Source: Holosporaceae bacterium (GTDB taxonomy: Bacteria > Pseudomonadota > Alphaproteobacteria > UBA3830). From it: a DNA stretch of 36,394 nt. The notes under the pieces are model-generated. The model saw only the letters and a program-made list of their open reading frames with translations. It made no database searches and was not told the DNA's origin. Positions 23,770 to 32,108 of the stretch are shown here, piece after piece (the first letter of the stretch is position 1; each line of letters starts with the position of its first letter). Position numbers and translations under genes: made by a program. The stretch is from NCBI GenBank assembly GCA_031276565.1, contig JAISMS010000009.1, forward strand, positions 1-36,394, read 5' to 3'.

Positions 23770-24806
23770 AGCTCGACCTCCGTTTTTCCTTCCGCTCCGA
23801 GCTCTTCATATTCGCTTTCGGAGATAATCTTAACCTCCGCGGCGCCGGAGTTTTTAAGTCGGGCCGCCGTCGCCTTATTCAACGACGTTCTTACGCGCAG
23901 CCGATTCCCTTCCAGCAACGCCTGACCGGCCGCGGAGTCGCATCCGTTCAGAATTTCGGAAGCTTTTAAAAACAGCTTCGTCGGATCGTGACAGTTTTTA
24001 AGGGCGTCGACAAATCTCTTCGCCGCGGGAAAATTTTCTTCATTTATCTCCAGCGTAAAATTTTCTCCCACGACACGCAGACTTTTTTCAAAGGACGAGA
24101 TGATTTTTTTGTTTTCGGAAATACTTTCTTCCAGCCACAACAGAATCCCCAGCATAATCAACGGAATGCAGTAAAAAAAACCGGAATTTCCCAAAATCCC
24201 GAAATAATTTTTATAAATCACAACGGGTTTTACCCGCCGATCGGTTCGAACGAAATCCGCCATAATTTTTTTTATGTCGCCGCATTTATCGGGAAAACGA
24301 ATTTTTTCCAAGCCGGTCCCCGGAGGAATTTTTATCCCGTCCGAAGGGGAAAAAATCTTTATATTCCCGACGTCGCCGAATCTGCGCAGATACATTGCGG
24401 TCTTTGCGACTTCCTCCGAAACGTCCGAATCTTGCGGTAAAAATCTCGATATCATTATGCCCCTTCCGATACCGGCTATTATTCTTCGGTTGCCGGCGCC
24501 GTGATCGGCCGCGTAAATCCATCGGGTGTTCTCCTCTATACGACTGACGTCGTTACAAAATTCCGCCGCGATATTTTCCGCCAAAAATACTTCGCCCTTC
24601 GGCAAATTGCGCGGCAGCGAGATTTTTTGCAGATAAAAATCCGATTTCCCCCAAAAATTCCATCTGTCCTTCGGCACTAAAAACGCTCTTTCGCGTTCCG
24701 ACAGTATTTTTTTCTTGCAATTAAGAATTCTGAGTGCGTCCCAAAAGGAACAGTTGCTCAGTTTTTCGAGAAAAAATTCCGTTCCGCTCTGGTCCGAAAT
24801 ATACAT
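23754..24806 (-). CDS. GspL/PilMN-like inner-membrane platform protein
   Basis: A 350-residue protein with a cytoplasmic N-terminal region of about 205 residues, one transmembrane segment (about 213-231, GFFYCIPLIMLGILLWLEE), and a periplasmic coiled coil plus small alpha-beta domain. This is the layout of GspL or fused PilM/PilN. The segment RGIMISRFLPQDSDVSEEVAKTAMYLRRFG resembles the part of GspL/PilN-like proteins that precedes the membrane anchor. No intact actin-type nucleotide site is seen. Its ATG overlaps the gspF stop as TGATG, and it lies in the order E-F-L-M typical of type II secretion operons. It probably docks the ATPase to the membrane. Confidence 0.6.
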   Translation of the reverse strand: MYISDQSGTEFFLEKLSNCSFWDALRILNCKKKILSERERAFLVPKDRWNFWGKSDFYLQKISLPRNLPKGEVFLAENIAAEFCNDVSRIEENTRWIYAADHGAGNRRIIAGIGRGIMISRFLPQDSDVSEEVAKTAMYLRRFGDVGNIKIFSPSDGIKIPPGTGLEKIRFPDKCGDIKKIMADFVRTDRRVKPVVIYKNYFGILGNSGFFYCIPLIMLGILLWLEESISENKKIISSFEKSLRVVGENFTLEINEENFPAAKRFVDALKNCHDPTKLFLKASEILNGCDSAAGQALLEGNRLRVRTSLNKATAARLKNSGAAEVKIISESEYEELGAEGKTEVELCIGR

Positions 24807-25987
24807 CAGGCGCCAACCGTTTCAACATAGCTGTAAATCGGATAGAACAAACTGCATAAAATAAAAATGAACACAAATCCGGTAAAAATCGTCAGACCCG
24901 CGCTCAAAATCCGTCCGAAGGATCTGATTTCAAACATGATTTCATCGTACTGACTTTCGCTCAGGTGGCCGAAACTGCCGCCCAGATCGTTTCCCTCTTC
25001 CCCGATGCGAACGGCGGCAAGTATTTCGACCGGTATGAATTCCTTCGAAGAAAAAGACTCGAATATCTTATATCCCTCCGTTATATCATCGCGAATATCC
25101 GCCAATTCGTCCCGAATCGGAGTGATTTTAACGGTTTCCAGGGCCAGATCGAAGGCCGACATAAAATCCAATTTTGCCTCCATGGCTATGTGCAAAACTT
25201 TGCAAAACTGCCACAGGGAAATTTTAATTACAAATTCTTTAATTTTCGGTATCTTGAGTATTATTTTCGCAAGAAGATCTTTTCCTTTTCGAACCCGGAG
25301 CAGAATCGGCAATGACGCCGACGCCGCCGATAAAAAGACGATGATGATTTTTGCGATTTCCGGAAGCGCGTTTATGGCAAAATCGGTAAGCAGAGGCATT
25401 TTCCCGTCCCCGCAGTCCCGAATTAAGGCGGCGATCTGCGGCCCCAAAACTCCGATTCCCGAAATCAGAATCGTCAAAGCGATCGCCGCAATAAAAATCG
25501 GATAGGCAATCGCCCGCTTTACTTTATTTTTCCAGTTTATTTGCAGCTTCAAAAAATTTAAGACATTCGAAATAATGTCTCCGGCATTTCCCGTATTTTC
25601 GGCGGATTTCATAAGCCCCGCTATTACGTCTCCGAAAACGGACCGACACTTTTCAAAAGCGTTGCCTATTCCTTCTCCCTTGTTCAGCGAATCGGAAATA
25701 TCCGCGACGGTCGCATCCAGAATTCGATTTTCCCGAAGATCGGAAAAAGATTCTATCGCCTCGTTGAGGCTGACGCCGCATTTCAACTGAAAATGTAAAT
25801 GCATGAAAAATACCAGCAGATCATCGGGGGATACTTTTCTGGGAACAAAATACATTTTTTTTATTTCCGTCGGATAATATCGTCTCGCATACAAAGCATT
25901 GTAAGCATGCCGATAGTCTTCGGCCCAAATCGCCCCGTTCTTCCCGATTCCGTTTCCGTTCACGGCTTTATATTTATAAATCGGCAT
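24806..25987 (-). CDS. gspF: Type II secretion/type IV pilus platform protein GspF/PilC
   Basis: A 393-residue polytopic protein with two T2SSF domains. The N-terminus MPIYKYKAVNGNG is the family's opening motif (MPxFxYxAxxxxG). The first T2SSF domain (about 55-175) contains FFMHLHFQLKCGVSLNEAIESF, the second (about 255-375) contains LWQFCKVLHIAMEAKLDFMSAF and IGEEGNDLGGSFGHLSE. Three hydrophobic segments lie near 165-190, 215-235 and 365-385. It overlaps gspE by 14 bases. GspF anchors and transmits motion from the ATPase to the growing pseudopilus. Whether the machine secretes proteins or builds a pilus cannot be decided here. Confidence 0.88.
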   Translation of the reverse strand: MPIYKYKAVNGNGIGKNGAIWAEDYRHAYNALYARRYYPTEIKKMYFVPRKVSPDDLLVFFMHLHFQLKCGVSLNEAIESFSDLRENRILDATVADISDSLNKGEGIGNAFEKCRSVFGDVIAGLMKSAENTGNAGDIISNVLNFLKLQINWKNKVKRAIAYPIFIAAIALTILISGIGVLGPQIAALIRDCGDGKMPLLTDFAINALPEIAKIIIVFLSAASASLPILLRVRKGKDLLAKIILKIPKIKEFVIKISLWQFCKVLHIAMEAKLDFMSAFDLALETVKITPIRDELADIRDDITEGYKIFESFSSKEFIPVEILAAVRIGEEGNDLGGSFGHLSESQYDEIMFEIRSFGRILSAGLTIFTGFVFIFILCSLFYPIYSYVETVGA

Positions 25988-27491
25988 TTCCCAAAACCCT
26001 CGCGATTTCTTTTTCGTCGGTAAAGTTGTTTTTCAGAGCCTCCTCGGAAGAATCCTTGAAACTCTTGTCGACCCGGCAGGCCGATATGTCTCCGGTTTCG
26101 ATCAGGGTTTTCTTCAATTCTTCGGAAAAATAAATATATTCGGTCAGCGGAAATCTGCCCGTATAGCCGTTGTTGCCAAAGCGCCGCACCAGCCGCTGCG
26201 AAAAAATTCCTATGAGACTCGGAACAAAATCCGATAACTTCAATCCCAAATCGGACAGTCTTCTTATGCCCTCCGTCGGAGTCGCGGCATGCAGAGTTGC
26301 GAGAACCAGCCGACCGGTCAGGGACGCGCGCACCGCCGTTGCCGCAGTAGCTTCGTCCCGGATTTCTCCTATCAGCATCACGTCGGGATCCTGCCTCAAA
26401 ATCGATCTGATCCCGTCCGAAAACGAAAGAAGGCCTTCTTCCCGCAAATCCAATTGTTTTACGCCGTCCACCCGATACTCCACCGGATCCTCCAACGTCA
26501 TGATATTAACCGACGATGAATTTATTTCCTTCAAAAGCGAGTACAAAGTGGTGGTTTTGCCCGATCCGGTGGGACCGACGATCAAAAATATCCCGCAGGG
26601 AAACGAAACTACGCGTTTCAGCCACAGCAGATCTTCGTCCGGAAATCCCAATTCCGACAGCGAACAGATGCCCTGCGAAAGATCAAAAATCCGAATCACA
26701 AAATTTTCTCCGAAGATACCGGGATGGACGGAAATCCTGAGATCCATCGTCTTTCCCGCCAGATAAATTCTGGTATGGCCGCTTTGGGGCCTGCGATTTT
26801 CGGTTATGTTGAGGCCCGATATCAGTTTCAGTTTGGACTTCATTCTCATCCAGGCGTCCGGATCGACGCTCTGCAGAACGCGCAGGACTCCGTCCACCCT
26901 TATGCGCACGCGAACGAGGTTTTCGCAGGGTTCAAAATGGACGTCGCTGGCGCCGGCCTCGACGGCGTCAAAAATTATTTTATTCATCAACAGCAGCGGA
27001 TCTTTTTCTATATTTTCCCCGTTGCATTTCATGATTTCTAAAAATCTGAGAATTTCGCTTTCCTTCGCAATAAAAAATTCCGCTTTTTTACCTTTAAAAT
27101 ATGCGGTCATGGCATCGACGGCGCGCAAATTCCCGGGATCGGCGACGGCGATTTTTACGCATTCTTCGTTTATAAAAAAAGGAACCGCGGAACAGGCGAC
27201 CGCCGTATCGCAGGGAACGGACATCAGCGTTTCTTTATCCGTATACACGAACTCCAGACTGACAATTTCCGCAGCATATAATTCCGACAGAACCGTCAGC
27301 AGATCATCTTCTTTTAAAAATCCGAGACCCAGGGCGACCTGCCCGAACAGCCGATCGGTTTTTTTTTGGTGTTTGACAACGACGGAGATTTGTTCTTTGG
27401 TCAACAAACCTCTGTTGAGCAAAATTTCTCCGATGTTTCCGACCGAAAAACCGAGCATCGCTTTTTCTCCGACAATTCGCCTTTTCGGCAT
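25974..27491 (-). CDS. gspE: Type II secretion/type IV pilus assembly ATPase GspE/PilB
   Basis: A 505-residue hexameric-type ATPase. An N-terminal GspE/PilB N1 domain (about 15-150, including GEILLNRGLLTKEQI) is followed by the catalytic core with Walker A GPTGSGKTT at 306-314, the Asp box LEDPVEY, Walker B DVMLIGEIRD, and the His box LATLHAATP. The CxxC-x(n)-CxxC zinc element found in most GspE/PilB proteins after QRLVR is missing: the sequence runs directly from SQRLVRRFGNNGYTGRFPLTEY. AAGGAG lies six bases before the ATG. It is the first gene of a four-gene overlapping operon and is divergent from the FkbM gene. Confidence 0.9.
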   Translation of the reverse strand: MPKRRIVGEKAMLGFSVGNIGEILLNRGLLTKEQISVVVKHQKKTDRLFGQVALGLGFLKEDDLLTVLSELYAAEIVSLEFVYTDKETLMSVPCDTAVACSAVPFFINEECVKIAVADPGNLRAVDAMTAYFKGKKAEFFIAKESEILRFLEIMKCNGENIEKDPLLLMNKIIFDAVEAGASDVHFEPCENLVRVRIRVDGVLRVLQSVDPDAWMRMKSKLKLISGLNITENRRPQSGHTRIYLAGKTMDLRISVHPGIFGENFVIRIFDLSQGICSLSELGFPDEDLLWLKRVVSFPCGIFLIVGPTGSGKTTTLYSLLKEINSSSVNIMTLEDPVEYRVDGVKQLDLREEGLLSFSDGIRSILRQDPDVMLIGEIRDEATAATAVRASLTGRLVLATLHAATPTEGIRRLSDLGLKLSDFVPSLIGIFSQRLVRRFGNNGYTGRFPLTEYIYFSEELKKTLIETGDISACRVDKSFKDSSEEALKNNFTDEKEIARVLGNADL

Positions 27492-27651
27492 TTTACTCCT
27501 TTATTGGTAAGAAAAGCTTTAAAACGACGTTACCGCTGATTCTATTCCGCAAACAATCCGTTGTTTTGATACAAAAATACCGCCAAGCGACTATTGTTGT
27601 TTTAGCGAAAGCCCGCTAAACTGAAGCGATGTTTTTGTGTTGAGGTCTGTC
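27492..27651. promoter_or_regulatory. Divergent region between gspE and the FkbM gene
   Basis: Two inverted repeats lie on the FkbM side: AAACAA-TCCG-TTGTTT (27551-27566) and TTTAGCG-AAAGCC-CGCTAAA (27601-27620), the latter likely within the FkbM leader. On the gspE side, TTAA-N7-TTAC (27519-27533) is one base off a CtrA full site. No confident -35/-10 pair was found for either gene. Confidence 0.35.
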
Positions 27652-28722
27652 ATGTCCCGAATTCACGGAATCCTGTTATTATCTGCCGCCCTGCTGTTAT
27701 CCGTCGATCGAGTTTCGGGCGACGAAACGGCGGAGAAATCGGCCGAAAAAAATTTCGTCGAAATTAAAACGGAAGAGTCGGCGCCCTCCTATGATAAAAT
27801 CGTTCCGATTGCCGGATGGACAAGGTCTTCCGGAGACTCGGCCCGCTCCGCGAGCGGATGGGTAAGATGGTGGAAATATCTGCGCATGAAAAAACCCGTC
27901 GTTATGAAATGGATGGACGGATTGGTTCTGAGAATTTATCCGGGCAACGAAATCTGTCGGGCTCTTTTCGTGAGAGGAATTTACGATCCCAACCTGATGA
28001 CGGTAACGGACAAGTTATTGTCGAAGGATGCGGTTATGATAGAAGCCGGAGCCAACATGGGCTATATTTCCCTGCCGGCAGCCAAAATCGTCGGACCGAA
28101 GGGGCGCATTATCGCTTCCGAACCTTGCAGCCGCGATTTTCAAAGGCTGGAAGACAACGTAAATCTAAACAATCTCGCGAATATCATTTCGATTCACAAG
28201 ACGGCCGTTTCGGATAAAATCGGCAAAGCTCAGTTAATCATAGCCTGTGAAGAGAGAAGCGCCCTTAATACTCTGGGTTCGGAAATCGCATCCCGGGGAG
28301 TAGAAAAAGCCGGCAGCGAAGAGGTGGATACCGTAACCGTCGACCGGCTTGCGGAAAAAGAGCGGATAAACAGACTGGACGTTCTGAAACTGGATATCGA
28401 GGGCAGCGAATTAAAGGCCCTGCTGGGCGCCAAAGACACCATAGAGAAATATCGGCCGGCTTTGATTCTCGGCGTTAAGCGCGACGCGCTGAAATCCTGC
28501 AACGCGGACCGTCCGGAATTGCAAAACGTCATTAAAGAAATGAGATATTTCGCTTACAAAATATCGGAAGAACCGATTTTTGCATTGGAAAAGATTGAAA
28601 ATATTTCGGATATCGAAGGCGACATTATAATTTGTCTGCACGAAAGCATTGTTCCGCCCGTTCTGCCTCAGCCGAAAAAAAATTCTTTAACGGAAGCGAT
28701 TTCCGAGTTCTTCTTGAGGTAG
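27652..28722 (+). CDS. FkbM-family SAM-dependent methyltransferase with N-terminal signal-like segment
   Basis: FkbM-type methyltransferases O-methylate sugars and other small groups. The catalytic part (about residues 100-330) begins after the IYDPNLMTVTDKLL segment and carries the SAM motif IEAGANMGYIS, an acidic residue in ASEP after the second strand, DTVTVDRLAEKERI and LKLDIEGSE, all typical of FkbM. Residues 1-25 (MSRIHGILLLSAALLLSVDRVSG) look like a cleavable signal peptide or a membrane anchor, unexpected for a SAM-using enzyme. The track starts at GTG 27637. ATG 27652 has GAGG six bases upstream and is preferred. It precedes the DUF374 and waaA genes in an apparent envelope operon, suggesting an LPS or surface-glycan substrate. 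Confidence 0.8.
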   Translation: MSRIHGILLLSAALLLSVDRVSGDETAEKSAEKNFVEIKTEESAPSYDKIVPIAGWTRSSGDSARSASGWVRWWKYLRMKKPVVMKWMDGLVLRIYPGNEICRALFVRGIYDPNLMTVTDKLLSKDAVMIEAGANMGYISLPAAKIVGPKGRIIASEPCSRDFQRLEDNVNLNNLANIISIHKTAVSDKIGKAQLIIACEERSALNTLGSEIASRGVEKAGSEEVDTVTVDRLAEKERINRLDVLKLDIEGSELKALLGAKDTIEKYRPALILGVKRDALKSCNADRPELQNVIKEMRYFAYKISEEPIFALEKIENISDIEGDIIICLHESIVPPVLPQPKKNSLTEAISEFFLR

Positions 28723-28723
28723 A

Positions 28724-29452
28724 TTGTTGAGTAAAGTCCGTCCGAAAAAAAATAAAAGAAGATTCTCATCTCTTTGGAAAAAGATTCGGGGAAAAAGGTT
28801 TTTTGAATTCGTAATATCCGAATTCTTTGTGCTCCTCATGAAATTATCCTTTCGCACGACGCGTTGGAAGGTTGAAGGAGAAGAAATCCCCGAATCTTAC
28901 CATCGGGAAAAAACGCCGTTTATAGTATGTCTCTGGCATGATCGTCTGATGATGGCCCCCTGCGTATGGAAATGGAAAAAACCTCTGCACGTGTTGGCGT
29001 CCGATCATTCGGACGGAAAATTGATAGCCCGAATCGTGAAAAATTTTTCGATGCCGGCCGTTTTCGGATCCACCGGCAAGAACGGAACGGAGGCCGCCAA
29101 AAAACTGATTCGGCTGATAAAAAGCGGCGAGTATGTAGCCATAATCCCCGACGGCCCCCGAGGACCGCGCCACAAACCGGCTCCGGGAGTGGCGGCAATT
29201 TCAAAAATAACGCAGACTGATATTTTACCATTCAGTTTTTGCGTAAAAAAATACTTTCGCTTCGATTCTTGGGATAAATTTATCTTTGTCCGGCCATTTA
29301 ACAGAGGCGCGATGGTCTGGGGAAAACCGCTGAAGGCGGCGGAATTAAAAACCATGTCTACGGAGGAAGCTCTCCGATACGTGGAATCCGCAATTAACGA
29401 AGCGTCGGCAAGGGCATGCGAGATTTTAAAAAATGATTCTCGGCCTTTATAA
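28724..29452 (+). CDS. DUF374-family lysophospholipid acyltransferase-like protein
   Basis: A 242-residue protein of the LPLAT/DUF374 group often found beside waaA in Alphaproteobacteria. It has one N-terminal hydrophobic segment (FVISEFFVLLMKLSF), a family motif around FIVCLWHDRLMMAP, the SDHSDGKLIARI segment, and IIPDGPRGPRHKPAPG, which matches the conserved PDGPRGP of DUF374. It probably acts on lipid A or a related lipid at the inner membrane, but its acyl donor and acceptor are unknown. It starts at TTG one base after the FkbM stop, with GAGG upstream (TTG 28727 is an alternative), and overlaps waaA by 20 bases. Confidence 0.88.
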   Translation: MLSKVRPKKNKRRFSSLWKKIRGKRFFEFVISEFFVLLMKLSFRTTRWKVEGEEIPESYHREKTPFIVCLWHDRLMMAPCVWKWKKPLHVLASDHSDGKLIARIVKNFSMPAVFGSTGKNGTEAAKKLIRLIKSGEYVAIIPDGPRGPRHKPAPGVAAISKITQTDILPFSFCVKKYFRFDSWDKFIFVRPFNRGAMVWGKPLKAAELKTMSTEEALRYVESAINEASARACEILKNDSRPL

Positions 29453-30704
29453 CGCACTGCTGTTTATTTTCTCTCCGTTTTTGAGAATATACTTCTATGC
29501 CAGATATCTTTGCGGTAAAGACACGGCGGACGGCATTCGAAATCACTTCGGAACGGCAACCGTACCGCGGCCGAAAGGTCCGCTGATTTGGATACATGCC
29601 GTCAGCATAGGAGAATCCGTCGCCGCTCTGACCTACGTCAATCATCTGAAAAAGCAATTTCCGCAGCTAAACGTGCTGTTGACGACAATTACGGTCACTT
29701 CGGCCGATCTTGCCGCCCCGAAAATCGCTAAAATCAACGGCTGTTGCCATCAATTCGCACCGACGGATCGCAGAATCTGGACGGAAAGATTCCTGAACCG
29801 ATGGAAACCTTGCGCCGCTTTCTTTTTGGAGTCGGAAATCTGGCCGAATACGGCGGATTTGCTGAGCAAACGGAAAATACCGATCTTCCTTTTGAACGCC
29901 CGTTTATCTCCGAAATCCTTCAGAAGATGGAAGATATTGAAGAGTTTTTTCAAAAGCATTCTGGAAAAATTTACCTGTATTTTGGCTCAATCAGATATTG
30001 ATTTTGAAAGATTTTCCTTCTTTTCTCCGAAAAACACGAAACGCATCGATAATTTAAAATACGCCAACGATCCGCTCCCCTGCAACGAAGATCTTTTAGA
30101 AGCCTTCCAAAAAGCCTGCAACGGCCGAAAGGTTTTTGTCGCGGCCAGCACCCACGAGGGGGAAGAAGAAATAATCCTGGAGGCACGAAAAAAACTGAAA
30201 AAAGATTTCGATCCGGTGACCGTCATTATTCCGAGACATACGATCAGGGCGGGAAAAATCCGCGAAATGCTGGAAAATCAGGGAGTTAAATTCGCCTTTC
30301 GGTCGGAAGATAAATTCCCCGACGACATTGAAGTTCTTTGTGCGGACACCTTCGGCGAAGTCGGAACTTTTTTCAGAGCGGCCGATGTATGTTTCGTGGG
30401 AGGCTCGCTGACGCCGACGGGAGGACATAACATATACGAACCGGCGGTACTCGGAAAACCGGTTCTTCACGGTCCCTTCACGGACAATATCACGGAGGCA
30501 AAAAACCTTCTGGGAGAAAAACAGATCGCATTTGAAGTCAGAGATTCCGAAGAAATCGCCCGGGTCTGTCGTCGCCTGATGTCGGATCCGGAGAAGTTGA
30601 GGAAAATCGCCGAAGTTGCGCCGAAAATTGCCCGAAACGATTCTCTGAAACAGATAGACGCTGCAGTGGAACTTTCGAAAATTCTTGCAAAAGTCAGCTT
30701 TTAA
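29433..30704 (+). CDS. waaA: 3-deoxy-D-manno-octulosonic acid (Kdo) transferase
   Basis: WaaA adds Kdo to lipid IVA on the cytoplasmic face of the inner membrane. The 423-residue GT-B enzyme has an N-terminal membrane anchor (LYNALLFIFSPFLRIYFYARY), the IWIHAVSIGESVAA motif whose glutamate is the proposed catalytic base, ESEIWPN, the ASTHEGEEE nucleotide region, and FVGGSLTPTGGHNIYEPA. How many Kdo residues it adds cannot be told from sequence. It overlaps the upstream acyltransferase gene by 20 bases, and its 3' end overlaps the convergent nth gene by 11 bases. lpxK, a frequent neighbour, is absent here. Confidence 0.95.
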   Translation: MILGLYNALLFIFSPFLRIYFYARYLCGKDTADGIRNHFGTATVPRPKGPLIWIHAVSIGESVAALTYVNHLKKQFPQLNVLLTTITVTSADLAAPKIAKINGCCHQFAPTDRRIWTERFLNRWKPCAAFFLESEIWPNTADLLSKRKIPIFLLNARLSPKSFRRWKILKSFFKSILEKFTCILAQSDIDFERFSFFSPKNTKRIDNLKYANDPLPCNEDLLEAFQKACNGRKVFVAASTHEGEEEIILEARKKLKKDFDPVTVIIPRHTIRAGKIREMLENQGVKFAFRSEDKFPDDIEVLCADTFGEVGTFFRAADVCFVGGSLTPTGGHNIYEPAVLGKPVLHGPFTDNITEAKNLLGEKQIAFEVRDSEEIARVCRRLMSDPEKLRKIAEVAPKIARNDSLKQIDAAVELSKILAKVSF

Positions 30705-31326
30705 TCCCGGAATGTTCGTATTCGCATAAATCTGCCAAAACGCAACGACCGCATTCGGGCTTTTTTGCTTTGCACACATATCTGCCGTGAAGAACCAGCA
30801 AATTACTGACGTCTTTTTTGTATTCGGCCGGAATGATCTTTTCCAAATCCGACTCCGTTTTCAAAGGATCGCCGGCGGCGGAAAATCCGAGTCTCTCGCT
30901 CAGTCGCAACACATGTGTATCCACCGCAATTACGGGCGCGCCGAACAGCGTATTCAGCACAACGTTGGCCGTTTTGCGCCCGACTCCCGGCAATGATTCC
31001 AGATCCTCCTGGGAATTCGGAACTTTCGAATTGAATTTTGATTTCAGCATACGGCTCAGTTCGATTATGTGTTTCGCTTTACTTTTATACAGCCCGACGG
31101 AACAAATTTTCGCAGCCAGACCTTCCGTACCCAATTTCAAAATATCATCCGGAGTTTTATGCACGGCGAACAAATCCGCCGTAACTTTATTAACCTGCAC
31201 GTCGGTCGTCTGAGCGGACAGAACTACGGCCACCAGAAACATATAATCCGAAAAGTATCCGAGTTCCGTCTTCGGCTCTCCGATAGAAGTTTTCAGCCTT
31301 TTGCAAATTTCTTCGACCCGCGTCAT
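30694..31326 (-). CDS. nth: Endonuclease III (DNA glycosylase/AP lyase)
   Basis: Nth removes oxidised pyrimidines and nicks abasic sites in base excision repair. The 210-residue protein has the helix-hairpin-helix LPGVGRKTANVVL with the catalytic lysine, the catalytic aspartate in AVDTHVLRL, and a C-terminal iron-sulphur motif C-x6-C-x2-C-x5-C (CKAKKPECGRCVLADLC). Length is normal. Its ATG overlaps the dapB stop by four bases, so the two genes are co-translated, although their functions are unrelated. Confidence 0.96.
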   Translation of the reverse strand: MTRVEEICKRLKTSIGEPKTELGYFSDYMFLVAVVLSAQTTDVQVNKVTADLFAVHKTPDDILKLGTEGLAAKICSVGLYKSKAKHIIELSRMLKSKFNSKVPNSQEDLESLPGVGRKTANVVLNTLFGAPVIAVDTHVLRLSERLGFSAAGDPLKTESDLEKIIPAEYKKDVSNLLVLHGRYVCKAKKPECGRCVLADLCEYEHSGIKS

Positions 31327-31991
31327 GAAAGAATATCCCCGAGGAAATCCCGCATCGAATACAGTTTCGGATCCTTTCCCCTAATCCGGGAAGCGCATTT
31401 CAAAGCCCCGACCGCGAACACTTCCCGGTTGAAAGCCCTGTGGGTAATTGACAGCATTTCGTCTTTCCCCGTGAAACTGCAGGTGTGCTCTCCGGGTATA
31501 CTCCCTTCCCGGAGCGAAACAATCTCGGCCTTTCGGGCTGCCGACTCCGCCAAAAACAGCGCCGTGCCGGAGGGAGCGTCCTTCTTGTTGCGATGATGCC
31601 TGTCAATGACGGAAAAATCGAATTCCGCCTCCGTCAAAACCCGGGAACACTTTTCCACCAACAGGGCCATAAGCTGAATTCCCGGGCTGAAATTACTCGA
31701 ATACAGTATCGCCGTCGATTCGGAAAACACTTTTATCCGCTCGAATTCCGCTTCGGAAAAGCCGGTCGTGCCGACGACGGCGGGAACTCCGTACTCCGCC
31801 GCGACCCCGAGCGCCTTCAGGGAAGAAATCGGGGTCGAAAAATCTATCAATACGTCGCTGCGACTGATAATTTGCCGCAATTCTTCATCCGAAGTCCTGG
31901 CGGAACTGCCTCCGCTCAGCTCCGCCTCCGGTATCATGGCCGACAGAACTCTGCCCATTCGACCGGTAATACCTATAATTCCTGTTTTCAC
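31323..31991 (-). CDS. dapB: 4-hydroxy-tetrahydrodipicolinate reductase (compact form)
   Basis: DapB makes tetrahydrodipicolinate on the way to lysine and meso-DAP, the latter needed by MurE in this window. The Rossmann start GITGRMGRVL, VLIDFSTP, VVGTTGF, the catalytic segment VIDRHHRNKKDAPSGTA and the SNFSPGIQLM region are all present. At 222 residues it is about 45 shorter than the E. coli enzyme, chiefly because the segment between GRMGR and VLIDFSTP is cut down. Catalytic residues are kept, so it is probably active. Translation starts at GTG with GGAGG five bases upstream. Confidence 0.94.
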   Translation of the reverse strand: MKTGIIGITGRMGRVLSAMIPEAELSGGSSARTSDEELRQIISRSDVLIDFSTPISSLKALGVAAEYGVPAVVGTTGFSEAEFERIKVFSESTAILYSSNFSPGIQLMALLVEKCSRVLTEAEFDFSVIDRHHRNKKDAPSGTALFLAESAARKAEIVSLREGSIPGEHTCSFTGKDEMLSITHRAFNREVFAVGALKCASRIRGKDPKLYSMRDFLGDILS

Positions 31992-32108
31992 GTCGCCTCC
32001 GATTACTTAATCGTTATTTTTCCAGAATAAATTATCCCAAAGCGCAAGTCACTTAAAATTGCACGGCAAAATTGCCGCTTTCCTCAATTTTTTCTTAAAA
32101 CTCGGAAT
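31992..32108 (-). terminator. Terminator-like structure after tadC
   Basis: On the complement, CGGCAA-TT-TTGCCG (32064-32077) sits inside a longer imperfect pairing of AAAATTG with CAATTTT. It is followed by a short TTTT, about 32 bases after the tadC stop and before dapB. It is a plausible but weak end for the tad operon. A small inverted repeat GATTA-CT-TAATC (32001-32012) lies just upstream of the dapB ribosome-binding site. Confidence 0.4.
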
